Positions 50,594-61,800 of a stretch of 64,000 bases of DNA are shown here, one piece after another (the first letter of the stretch is position 1; every line of letters starts with the position of its first letter). Below the pieces are notes generated by a model, which saw only the letters and a list, made by a program, of their open reading frames with translations, was not told the DNA's origin and did no database searches. The stretch is from Siphlonurus alternatus (lineage: Eukaryota; Arthropoda; Insecta; Ephemeroptera; Siphlonuridae), in the NCBI GenBank assembly GCA_949825025.1, contig OX463778.1:34860616-34924615 (forward strand), given 5' to 3'. The translations under genes and the position numbers were made by a program.

Positions 50594-51457
50594 GAAACAT
50601 TTGCTAGGCTTACTTTTCTGAGAGTTATTTTGTCTATGTTCTTGATCTTGTTGGCGGTATCTCGGAGGGTTTGTATCGCCTTGTTCACAGCCTCCAGCTT
50701 GCCCTCCAGCAAGGGTCTCTTCTCCTTAATCTCCTTCTTCTCCTTCATCTGCGCCGCGCGCTCGGCCTGTAACACGGCCTTAGACCTCTTGGTCCCACCT
50801 GTGTGACAAAAGGTTAATTAATCACCTATCAAAGTCTGCATTAATATTCCTGTGACTCATAAAACAGATCTCTCAAATAGCATGATTATATTTTCAAAAC
50901 TTTTATGTTTAACATATTGTTTTGTAAAAAAAGTCCAAGTGGGTAGAACATTATATGTGAACACAAGACTACATTATAACGACTATAGAGTCCTTTTTGC
51001 ATAGTGAGATATTAGAATGTAAAAATTTTAGTAGCTTAATCGAAAGTAGGGGTAAAAATATGGTACTGTGAATTTTTTCAGATATTTCTGAGACCGGAAA
51101 CTATTTTTAAAAAATTATTGAAAGTCTATTTCGATGACGTCACGGGCGGCACTCCTTAAGAAAATTATAGGGCAGTGCCGCCCGTGACGTCATAAAATAG
51201 ACTTTCAATAATTTTTTAAAAATAGTTCCCGGTCTCAGAAGAATTAATCTGAAAAAATTCACAGTACCATATTTTTACCCCTTCTTTTGATTAAGCATTA
51301 AGCCACTAAAATTTTCACATTCCAATATCTCATTATGAAAGTTATGTTAGCAGTATTATAATGAAAAACCCCATAAATAAAGTTACAATAACAATTGAAC
51401 TTCTAAAAGGATATATGATGAACTCTCTGTAAATTTGTAGCAATATTTACCAGCCAT
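49421..51457 (-). CDS. Three-exon gene for a 248-aa coiled-coil/Gln-Pro-rich protein, family not recognised
   Basis: The coding sequence joins complement 51451-51457 (7 nt), 50614-50798 (185 nt) and 49421-49975 (555 nt including a TGA stop). Donors are GTAAAT and GTAAGC; acceptors end in CACAG and TTACAG. Exon 1 plus exon 2 is exactly 64 codons and exon 3 opens in phase 0, so the frame is continuous. The ATG has A at -3 and G at +4, with an in-frame TAA five codons upstream, which fixes the start. The protein begins MAGGTKRSK. Residues 10 to about 127 are rich in Lys/Glu/Leu and look helical or coiled-coil (for example LLEGKLEAVNKAIQTL near 32-47). Residues 128-248 are Gln/Pro/Gly-rich and probably disordered, with repeated APNP/VPNP-like words and an end at PEQW. 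There is no signal peptide, membrane segment or catalytic motif. The KRSK at 6-9 and the basic stretch around 107-124 could be nuclear-localisation signals. Existence of the gene is well supported; its function is unknown. Confidence 0.85.
49976..50613 (-). other. Intron 2, with a T39 tract just after its donor
   Basis: A 638-bp AT-rich intron. On the coding strand an uninterrupted run of 39 T (plus-strand A, 50553-50591) starts about 22 nt after the GT donor. U-rich runs there are known in animals to recruit TIA-1-type splicing factors; whether this one does is inference. A homopolymer this long may also be mis-sized by sequencing. Confidence 0.75.
50614..50798 (-). CDS. Exon 2 of the 248-aa gene (Lys/Glu-rich helix)
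   Basis: It encodes residues 3-64, including AERAAQMKEKKEIKEKRP and a long amphipathic helix ending in DKITLRK. The acceptor is TGTCACACAG and the donor AAAA|GTAAGC. Its GC content is clearly above the flanking intron sequence. The ATG at Met20 lies inside the exon and is not the start, because the upstream codons continue in frame to the ATG of exon 1. Confidence 0.85.
50799..51450 (-). other. Intron 1, containing a fold-back MITE
   Basis: A 652-bp intron between the 7-nt coding end of exon 1 and exon 2. More than half of it is the inverted-repeat element at 51000-51337. The flanks outside the element are plain AT-rich sequence. Confidence 0.75.
51000..51337. mobile_element. Fold-back MITE (family C) in intron 1
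   Basis: Long inverted repeat covering nearly the whole element. The outer ends match as CATARTGAGATATTRGAATG (R marks A/G differences). The middle holds ACTATTTTTAAAAAATTATTG in both arms, and the inner arms are TGACGTCACGGGCGGCACT facing its complement around a short loop near 51160. The two TGACGTCA words are at 51135 and 51185. No coding capacity. I could not define a target duplication. The inner core is shared with the elements at 25830 and 11959, while the outer ends are different. Confidence 0.8.
51451..51457 (-). CDS. Exon 1 coding part (ATGGCTG) of the 248-aa gene
   Basis: Seven coding bases, ATG GCT G, followed directly by the donor GTAAAT on the minus strand. They supply Met, Ala and the first base of Gly3, which exon 2 completes. 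The exon is too short to be found as an open frame and is called from phase continuity with exon 2. Confidence 0.8.
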
Positions 51458-51500
51458 ATTATCTTCAAATTAAATATTTTTCAGGAATATAATTTGCTTG
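51458..51500 (-). other. Possible 5' UTR segment with a splice acceptor upstream
   Basis: On the minus strand TTCATTTGCAG|CAAGC places a good acceptor at 51502-51501, leaving a 43-nt 5' UTR before the ATG. It could pair with the donor CAA|GTAAGG in the left palindrome arm (51822|51821-51816). That would make the arm an upstream non-coding exon. This is inferred from splice signals only. Confidence 0.3.
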
Positions 51501-51813
51501 CTGCAAATGAACGCCGTTTCAGATTGCGTTATTTTTGAACTGGTATTGACTTGTTATTGTCAATTGTTGTCTGTATTAAAATTTCACAACCGTCAAAACT
51601 TCAAAAATTTTGTTTAAAATTGACCGGGAATAAAACAAACACTTGAGTTTGAATACAAACTTTTTTAGTATGATACCAAAACCCAGAACTTTAATAAATA
51701 AGATTATACTGTAATCGTGGCACCTGTAAGCATGCATGCATTTAATATGCACACCGGTCAGTATTTTATAAAATAATTGTTATACGCAATTATAGTGTAT
51801 AACAACTTATTTT

Positions 51814-52175
51814 TACCTTACTTGTTTCGTTGAACTTTTTCCTCCACTTCGTTGCTTAATAAAAGCGACAGTTTCGTGGGAGAATCTTCTCACTTCCTCA
51901 GGCTTGCCAAGACTAAAGCATCTCGCCCGTCTTGACGTTGTTGCTATACCGATCACACGTGTTTTGTACCGTTAGGTGCAGTGACGTAGAGGGTCACCTA
52001 CGTAGAGGTGCACCTAACGGTACAAAACACGTGTGATCGGTATAGCAACAACGTCAAGACGGGCGAGATGCTTTAGTCTTGGCAAGCCTGAGGAAGTGAG
52101 AAGATTCTCCCACGAAACTGTCGCTTTTATTAAGCAACGAAGTGGAGGAAAAAGTTCAACGAAACAAGTAAGGTA
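51814..52175. repeat. Perfect 167-bp inverted repeat with 28-bp spacer upstream of the gene
   Basis: Left arm 51814-51980 and right arm 52009-52175 are reverse complements at every position I compared, around a centre at 51994.5. The spacer is 51981-52008 and contains GTGAC and GTCAC words. The arms are GC-richer than the flanks and include CACGTG. Each arm, read outward from the centre, holds a 50-codon frame without stop or in-frame ATG (52018-52167 plus; 51971-51822 minus) ending at a consensus donor CAA|GTAAGG. It could be a duplicated promoter or first exon giving divergent transcription, a young palindrome, or an assembly fold-back error. Confidence 0.9.
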
Positions 52176-52859
52176 TGTCTGAACCTCTGCTAACAAATTT
52201 TTTCACTAAACTTATTTTTAGTAAGAATAATATTTCTTTAAGTTTTAATGCCTTTTCTACCAACCAAAAGAAATCATTTGCAACGCACATAACATAAATC
52301 TTCTAAATTTTTACTCAGACTAATAAAATTCTAGTTATCTCTACTCAAACAGTACGTCACAAATACTCTAGTTAAGCATAGGACTTATGCTCTTACGAGG
52401 ACCATATATCTTGAGTACTTGCCATAGTATCTAAATTGTACATAACTTTAGATTACCCGACATGCAAAACCAACATAAATTGTATGATTATGAGGTCATA
52501 CATGCATAGAGGTATTACTTAACACACATGAATTTTTACATACTTGCTGCTTCAAAAATGTAAAATAAGTTCTTTTGAATTTAAGTTGACGGAATTGGAA
52601 AAATTTTTAAACTTGCTATATAAATAAATGTTTGGACTTCTTACCTTATTTCAAAGATTCAAAAATATGAATATAGGAAAGGTTATAAAAAAAAAAAATT
52701 CTTAAAAATACTATGTTACAATTAACTTATTTTACACAGTAATACTTTTTATTATTCATTTTAAATTTATCAACCATTTATTACTGAAGACGGCTTGTTG
52801 GGTATTTAAGTGTATAATTTTGTAACTCTAGGACGCAGTTAAACACGATGATAAGTACT

Positions 52860-53100
52860 AGCAATATAAACTGACTGTAATGCGGCACGCATGCAGTAAA
52901 TGGTGGCATCGCGAGACAATCTGGTGTTATCGTGAAGAGTTGGTGCAGCGTCCCCTCCCCTCCCGCTGGGTGCTAAGTACCCCCGTTATCTGGCTGCTAA
53001 TGTGACGCACTTCTGACGTTTGGTGCCTCCACCGGGGACATGTTATCACGCTCCTTGCACTTATTGCCTCCTAATGACCTCACAACGTGTGACGTCATGT
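52860..53100. promoter_or_regulatory. GC-richer island ending in TGACGTCA
   Basis: CGTCCCCTCCCCTCCCGCTG, GGACATGTTATCACGC (GATA-like) and TGACGTCA at 53090. It is the first island upstream of the gene's palindrome. Confidence 0.3.
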
Positions 53101-55499
53101 ATTGTACAAGAAGAATTTAATTGAAGTTGATTGGTTTCTCTCAATCACGACAAGAAGTGTTCAACTCGCCTTAAGATTAGGCAACTTGTTTAGCTTCAAA
53201 AAGGAGCGGGTTACATATCCGTCAGGGGAAAATGGCGGTGTGAAGTCTTACGATTTACCTCCTCTATTTTTTGCTGCAATGATAAATACGGTTTCTGTTA
53301 AATGAACGCTTATAGTATGAAGAACATAATTTGTACAATTAAGAGCAATTATTTGTATTGATTATTGTATTCGATTTAATAATTATTGTAGATTGTTATA
53401 TTGAATGCTACATAATTATTTGCAGTTTTTTCAAATAAAAATAAATCATTGACTACCACAAGATCTTGTTGTGTTCTTGACAAATATTATAGCAGCTATT
53501 AAGTTTTGCCATCATAAAGTAATAATAAAATGTCAGGCATTTATTGATACAGTTTTCTAGTTCTCAAACTTGACAACGATGTCGCTAGCTCCTAGCACAT
53601 TTAATTCTAAAAGAAAATACAAGAACAAAAAATTTTTCATCTCATCTGTTTAAAGAAACGCTTAGTTAAGAAGATATTTCAATTTTCATAGTCAAAACTT
53701 AATTATTATGAATCCTCCTTCCACTTTTGTATACCCTTAATGTTGCATGAAATACGTCAATGTTAATTAAATTATTGACATTAATATATTGAACACGTAA
53801 TTGAAATTTGTTGAATTCCACTTAAAGTATTATTGACAGCATTTATAAATTTATTGAAAGTTTTAGGATATTTTTGTTAATGAAAAATTACCTAGCTGTC
53901 ATCTTAAAAGAAATGAGATTAAAAAAGATAAGAAGTTATGATAAATGTTGTATCTTGACGGAATCGATATCTTTGTCTATTAATTCTAATTTCCATATTA
54001 ATTACTTAATTGCTCAAGTTTTTATTCAATTAGCATTCCAAGTGATTGATTGTGTTCTTTTAAAGATGTTACGTGTATTTTTCTTTGCTAAAATTAAATT
54101 GATTTCGTAGTTGGACTATACTATGACGTCATGATAATACATAACAGGTGGACAATAGCGGAAAACAGATAAGCCAATAATCAATGAAATACATCAAGTG
54201 TTACAAAAGATGATGATATATTTTTTTAAACAAAAAGTTTGAATTGAAAACATATTTCATGCTTGAATAATGCATTTAATTGATTTTTTTTTTGTTCGAT
54301 TTTTTTTTCTCAATCAGAAATTATTAAACTGTAAAAAATATTTAAATTACTGTCTATATATGTATATATAGATCTATATATATATATATATATATAGAGT
54401 ATATAATAATTCTTTTTTTTATTATATAGCTTTTATATATGCAAAATAATAATCAAAGTTTTATATATTTGAAAGCGGAAAAATATTATTGTTATAAAAA
54501 TAATATTCAGAGTTTTATTTACATTATAGCGGTTTACAAACACAATAATGTTACATATAAATGCAACAACAAGATCACACACAAAGTGCAGCAACAGGAA
54601 ACGGACTTTGTATCTAAGCGGCGCCATCTAGTTGTATAATGCTGGCGCCGTGCTTGAAACAAAGCACTGGCGATAAACTGACAATGACTGTAATGCATCT
54701 TCTGCCCAGACGTGTCAGCCGCTATGAGAGCAATATTTGCATACAACAAATCTATGCATGAATCTCTTTTAACTGTTACTACATACATTTACAGTATACT
54801 AAAAAATCATAAACAATACAATAAATTTCTGTAGCATAAATTAATATATTTAAATTATTTCACGCGCTGGAAAATATGTAATTATTATACTGGTATGTTG
54901 TTGTTTTTGATCAAAGAGAATAACCAGTTCACCATAATAAAAATATAACTAGGTAAAGAAAACTTTCAGTGTATAATTCTTCAGTTATTTTGCACGCCAG
55001 TAATATGGAAAAAACATTAAAGAAATTAAACTTTAAAATCATGCAATTAGATTCTATTTTTATTTACAACGACACCATTCAAAATTATTGTTAGATCTAA
55101 TTAAAATTAGCATGTAATATAACCAATCTATATAGTGGAATAATTAGTTACTACTTCTTTATGAGCTCCACATTCTACAGTATTTTACTTCATTTTTACT
55201 GCACACCTATTAGTCGGATGAAGCCATTGTTCCACTTTTATAAACTAAGATTGTACTACATAATATTATTTCTTTACACGCATATTGATTTGTATATATT
55301 TTTATTATTTTTTCTTTCTCTTGAATAACAAACACAAAATTAGTATTTTTTTAAATAAAATATATTATTTGATAACAACTAAAGTACCATTAATCACGAA
55401 CATAGCTAACCACAATAAAAGTTATATAAGAAACATAAAGTGTAACATCAGCTCACATTTGACAATTTCACAGTAACAAAGTTTTTAATCTGAATGTGT

Positions 55500-55614
55500 T
55501 GATCAGCAATAACGGAGGCAGGAAGTGGGCGTACCAAGGAGGAGATTTTTGTTGTTGCGCTGTTACTCGTGCGAGGCAACTTGGCTGCTGGCTGGCAACA
55601 GTCACGCTGACTTC

Positions 55615-55707
<93 letters not shown>

Positions 55708-55910
55708 GAAAGTGTCAGAGCCCCCAGATCGCAATCTCACCCTCCTCCTCCTCCTCTTCCAGCGAGCCCGCCCTTTTCTTTTTTATCTTGAGTGGCGTCC
55801 AGTCAAAGTAATGACGTCACAACGTGATCAGCTCGCGTCAAGAGTTCAGCGGAGACGAACGGTGGAAATAAATCTTGGATCATGTGACATGACTATGACG
55901 TTATAGTCTT
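55500..55910. promoter_or_regulatory. GC-richer island split by an (AG)n tract, with TGACGTCA
   Basis: About 115 bp of GC-richer DNA on the left and 200 bp on the right of (AG)44, with TGACGTCA at 55812. The 136-codon plus frame spans the microsatellite and is not believable as a protein. Confidence 0.3.
55617..55704. repeat. (AG)n microsatellite
   Basis: About 44 AG units in the middle of the GC-richer island 55500-55910. Confidence 0.97.
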
Positions 55911-56909
55911 AAATCTGATGGTGAAATTTCAAAATATTTTTATATATAAAAATTATGTTTTCTTGCCTAATAATTTATCATGAGGTCAAGCAAAATAATA
56001 AAAACATAAGAATTAAAAATTTATTAAATTTAAAATTTTAAGACCAAAATAAAAGTTACTATATAAAAGTTTGATTCGAATTTTTTGAGACGATAAATTT
56101 AAATTTGATTTTTGTTTATATAGTGAGTCAGAGTCAAAAATTATAAATTCAATTATTTGTTAAAAAAGTTAGGCTGACAAGTTCTATCAAATTTCTTTAA
56201 ATCTGCGATTTTATAATATCAAACGAGAAAAAAGCGTAAAGCATACTACAGTCATGTATAGATTATTATAGTATATTCTTTAGAGCTAATAATCTATAAA
56301 GTAGCTAGTAAATTACAAAGACCGTGTCCATAAAGATGAATTTTACTCTATACTGTTAGCTAGCTCATTTCTTCCATATAATTTTATGATCCAACATTCG
56401 ATCTACACCAATTTAATTAAAAAAAAAAGATCACAATGAAGCCACACATCAGAAAAGGAGAAAAAGGATGAAAAAATGTAACTTTTTTCCCGTCACTGAA
56501 GAGAACGAATTGAGTAATTTGACAATGGATTTGTATTTGCTCTACTGCCTGTTACATTATGTGTTGGAATCAATGTACGCCTCAATATGTTACTTTTGGT
56601 CCGCATAACAAACGATCTGGGACAGACTGAAATGTATACATTTCAGGTCATTACTTTGCACTAAAAAAAGAACTTCATTTAAATATAAAATTTTTAGATT
56701 AAAACATTTTGAATTAAAATACAAAGTTTAATAGCTTGGAAATTAAAGAATACTCAAGTGGTTGCCAAAAAAATAAAAATCTTCACACTCATCCTACAGT
56801 CACCACAATTCAGAAAAAGCTTAATTTACTACGTTGAAATCAAATAAAATTACATGAAGCCATTTTTAATCTCTGTAAGTTAATGAAATCAGTTGAATAT
56901 ACACGAAAA

Positions 56910-56913
<4 letters not shown>

Positions 56914-56967
<54 letters not shown>
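56914..56967. repeat. (AG)n microsatellite
   Basis: About 27 AG units joined directly to the GC-rich island 56968-57190. Confidence 0.97.
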
Positions 56968-56970
<3 letters not shown>

Positions 56971-57190
56971 TGGCATGCGAGCGATTGTTTGCCCTGATCA
57001 CGCATGCAGTTCGAAGGAGGGGAAGGTTGATTAACGAGCGCTGGACACGCCAAGGGGCGGAGGGGAGGGCGGCTATTCTTGACCACCAACTACTTGTAAG
57101 TAAGGCGGTAGACACCTGCGAGCAATCGCCGCCGTCGCGGCCCGCCGCCACTGCTGTTTGGTCATCACTCTCGTCCCCCTCGTGATATAT
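56968..57190. promoter_or_regulatory. CpG-rich island after an (AG)n tract
   Basis: CGCCGCCGTCGCGGCCCGCC is the most CpG-dense run in the right half. AGTTCGAAGGAGGGGAAGG and CACGCCAAGGGGCGGAGG precede it. Confidence 0.35.
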
Positions 57191-58435
57191 GATCGCCGTC
57201 GGGGATTTTAATAAGCGATCTAGTTAATTTAGGCGTGTAACACAAATGATTGTGTAATATTAATTTCTTTATGTTGTGTACGTAAGTTATAAGGTAAATG
57301 AAAGGAAATTAATTTTATAGAGATTAATTTATACGATGAAAGTGGTAATTAATTAGACTTAAATATTTTTTAAAAATAGTAGTATCTTTTTTAAGAATTA
57401 AAGATATAATAATTTTCCATACATCCTTGTTTTTTACTGTACATAATGTAAAATATCTTTTCCAATTATTATGCAATTGATTTTGTTTACAAATTAATTT
57501 CCCATTACATAAAAATTCAAAATTTGTAATGTCAATATTGTGATTATGTATTTTGTAAATTTAAAACTAACTAATTTGCATTACAATTTGTTTCTGTCGT
57601 GAACTTAAAAATTCAATTTTGATATTCTTTTCAAATAAAAAAAAATTGTAGGTTTAAAAATAATACAATTTAAAACGTAAAACGCAACAGTCACAATTCG
57701 AAATTTTATTTTATTCAATAATATTGTATTTCTAGAAATAGTAGAAACTTTATCCCCGCATAATTTGGAGGATAAGTCTAATACATCAGAAATACAAATT
57801 ATTAAAAAGCTCTCATCCTACTACTATAATATATTCACCACCTTACGTACTAACTGAACACAACTTTTTAACCGTCCCGAGGTGTTACACAGACAGAAGA
57901 CCTCAAGTTTCCTCGGCTCTGCAACTTCCGGTGCGCGGGACCAGCGAGGTGGCTTGACCCACTGTCCTGCGGTACAGGCAGGTAGTACAATAAGTGTTTA
58001 GTTAAACAAAAAATATCAGGCAATTCTCACTTAAAGCCATTTTTTGTCACATAAAATAAGAATCGACACTCTGAAAAATAGTATTAATTAAACATATTTT
58101 TGTGTTTTCTCCTTACACATTTTAATATAGAAAATATAAAAATTTAGTATATATATTTAGAGTTAATATTTAAGTTAAAGAGCGTATATATATTTAAAGA
58201 GTTGTCTAATTATTGGTGTAAAAGCGTTCATTATTGATACTGTATAAGTACATCAGTATAATTTATTTAAAATCATTTTTCAATATTTTGATGTAGTAGT
58301 TTTTCATGTAGTTTTTTCGAGTAGTTGCAAAATTAACACCTTGTAGTGTTTTTTTTTTTTTTTCTGAAAATTAAGATACCTGAAAAAAAGGGGACTCCTT
58401 ATTTTAATTATCCAGGTTATGGTCCTCTGTGATCT

Positions 58436-58834
58436 GTGAACCGGTCCAATCAGAAGTCGATTTCTATGTCATTGCGTTACTTAAGTGCTGGGACCTGGGC
58501 GAGTTTCATTTTTACCTGTAATTTAAAGTCTCCGGGGCCCCCTCGGCAAAGATCATTCATGACTCTACCTGCTCAAATCTACTTGCCGTGGACGCTCGGG
58601 CTAGCTGGCTGGCACTTGCAATGTTTGTTGTCCAAGATAACCACTCATGACGAATGTTGGCTGCCGCTTATCGCTGCACTACTAAATTCCAGCCGCTCTA
58701 TCACGCCAGGCGGACAAGATAGATGCTGCTACTGCCCCTGTACTGGCTGCAACCCGCTTGGCGTGACTGATTTCCGCAGCCTGGCAAATTGCAAGCATGC
58801 CAAAACCTCAGTAACCACCGCCTCTCTGCAGTAA
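58436..58834 (+). other. 132-codon open frame in a GC-richer island, doubtful as a gene
   Basis: This is the longest complex open frame outside the recognised gene. It contains Cys-rich DRCCYCPCTGCNPLG near its C-terminal third but no domain I recognise. The island also has GATTTCCGCAGCCTGGC. No splice or start context makes the case. More likely a regulatory island with a chance frame; an exon is possible. Confidence 0.25.
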
Positions 58835-61800
58835 CTAAGTCCACACTTCTTACACTAAGCACGAATATTATCAATAACATCCAACGTATTTCTTATAAAG
58901 ACGATTTATTTGTTTAAATTTTCTTAACAGCAAATACTTTATGTCTGGAGTAAATTTATTTGCAGTCTACAAATTATTTTGTTCTGAAATATACAAATAT
59001 GATTGTACAATTTTATTTTTCATTACTTATATCAGACAGAGAATTTTTCTATCAATGAACACAGAAATAATAGTAAAGGAATCTTTCTATACTATACCTT
59101 AATGCTTAATCCAAGGTACGCAAATTGAAAGAATAATAATACGGTAAAAAAATGGTTGGAAAATGAAGTATAATTTTAATGTGATATTTATTAAATAAAT
59201 TGTAAAAATTTAATGTTATATTTTGTATTTAGGTAAAAAAACACACATTAATATGCATTAACTTGCATATATTTTACAACATTCCATGCCATAAACTACT
59301 GTTTGCTTTTTTATTATGATGTTTGGTATTTATAAGAGTGCAGCAGTTTGTAATATAGGAAGGGTAGATTGCGATTTGAAGTAGCATAACGATCACTCTA
59401 CTTTCCATACTTTTTCGTCATATAAAGAACTAAAAGCAAACTACTTTAATTTTAATTTTAACATATGATTCGTATAGTATAAATACTGTGACGTCATGAA
59501 TATGTGAACATAGCCGAAGTTTATATATTTTTGCTAGGTTAGAGCATCCAACAGTTTTCCTAGTTCCTTTATGGAGCTTACTTCCGCTGTGTAATAGCCT
59601 TCTATCGTAGTCATTTTCGTTTCTCTTTTGTTATCTCTCCCTGAGGTTCGTCATCAAGACTGATCGTTCTACCCCCACCCTCCCAACACCCCCTAAAGTT
59701 CGCAACTCTATCGCAAACTCATCTACATGGAATCGAGGAGGAAAACTCGTAGCTCTTTGTCAAGACACCAAAAGCAGTCGTCGACGCTTCATGCAAGATT
59801 GCGTCCACACCAAAACTTTTTTTTACATCATTTGATCGCGGATCATATTTCTATATTTTTCAATCCATTTCATTTTCACAAATACAGATAATACTTTCAC
59901 TTTGACATTTGACATATTTATTATAAGCTCATACTCTGTATCAAATTACCTTACTGTACTTTCAGTATAATATTTCTATATATTTATTTCATATTTTCAA
60001 GTTTTATTCCATATTATAATCTATATTGTTAATTATACATATATATTAGAAGTTGTGATTGTATTTTTTCCCATAATAATATCTTAGCATATTTATAATT
60101 CCGATATCAATAAAGTATAATTATAAAATGGATTTAAGGAATATATATAATATATAACAGCTAGCTGTTCATGTCGTCATAAAGTGTCCGATTTTATTGA
60201 TACGCGCTGTCCTAGCAAATTTTTGTGCTGTACTAACCTTGCTTATTATCCAAACCTGTGATTTTCTCTTAATTAGAGTTGTCCAAAATAATTAAACATT
60301 ACATGCTCGTATAGTTATGTATTTTTCTATAAAGAGAATATTTAATTACCATAGGTAACTATCCTAACGTAATGATGTCGGTGAAGAGTGTCTCACTAAC
60401 AGCCTAAAAAATATCGATTACTCGTTGAAAATTCAATATCAGCAATTTCCTGATTGCATGGTAAGAAAATTCTTTTGTTTTTTAAGATTACGGACTCACA
60501 ATATATTTTTTACTTCATATCACTAGTTTGAAGATTTTTCAATCTCCATATCTCATTTCTGAAAATTTAACAGAAAAAAAAAATGAACTTACTTCTTGCA
60601 TAAAAGAATATGAGCATTTAATGGTAGATATAAAAAATAAAAACTTCAATAATGGCATCTCAATTGACTATTCTAACGTTGTTTATTGGACTGAAATTTT
60701 CGAGGACTGACTACGAAGCAATCTACATATCTATAATTCAGTTTCCTCCCCTCTATTCAACTATAATAATTCCAATTCCAACGAGGATATTAAATTTTTT
60801 TTTATGTATAAGATACGAATCTGATGGAAAGTAAAATATGTAGAGATAATGGAATTCTATGGTTTATTTTATATAAAAAAGGCTATTATTTCAAGCTAAT
60901 AATCCGATTTAGTTGCGAATGTTTTCCTGTATTATCTTGCTTCAACTGGGCAATCGAGCGTACTTCGTTTTATATCAGTGAATTTATTTCGTATCTCAGA
61001 CAGGCAGGTGTGCGTACACAATAAAAATTACCTCAGCGAATTTACATTTCTATCACTCTAGTTTGACCAATTAAAACTATACTTCCTGGTGGCCAAAAAC
61101 AACCCAGTTTAAGAATTTTAATTCAAACAGACTGATATTATAAAAAAACATTGCTATATTATTTTTATTTATGATAATATTAAATACCTCAGTAATTCAA
61201 ATTCAAATAGTTTATTTTATCTCATTCCAAATACAAGGTACACATATAAAACACACATATATAATATTTTTTTACAGTGTATTGATACATATAGCAACAA
61301 TGGAATTATGGATCTGATAATAAAATTCTGATCACAGATATACAGCTCACTCATTGTAATGATGGTGGTATTTATTAGTTTATTTTTTTATATTTTAATT
61401 CTAAATGGTGGATTAAAAATATTATGTGTTGCCTGCAGGTATCGATGTAGCCACTTTTTTCATCATGAAAAGAAATTAATATTATAGCAAATTTCATGCA
61501 GTCCCAGTCCCATTTTTAGTATTATTAATGCAATATTTTGAATATGTTTTAGTTAAAGCAACCGTGCGTTGAACGAAGTGAATAAACAGTAACGGATTAT
61601 GAATTGATTATATTTTTATCATGCTATAACTATATGCTATCTATATTTATATACCCTTTAGTTTTGTATGGTTATTAAAAATGATGAATTTTTAAAGCGT
61701 TATTTAAAAAAATCTATATTATGCGCACAGCTGTCATTACTGACTCCTCATTTCTTAATTAATTAATGCATTGCAAGGCCATATTTTTTAAATTTTATAT

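Noticed and set aside
50548..50775. Separate 75-aa protein starting at Met20 of exon 2
   Set aside because: It ends by reading through the donor into the T39 tract. Splicing to exon 3 in phase 0 and to the ATG of exon 1 gives a better model.
52014..52196. 60-codon minus frame in the right palindrome arm
   Set aside because: Both strands of the arm are open by chance because it is GC-richer; no known similarity and no good start context.
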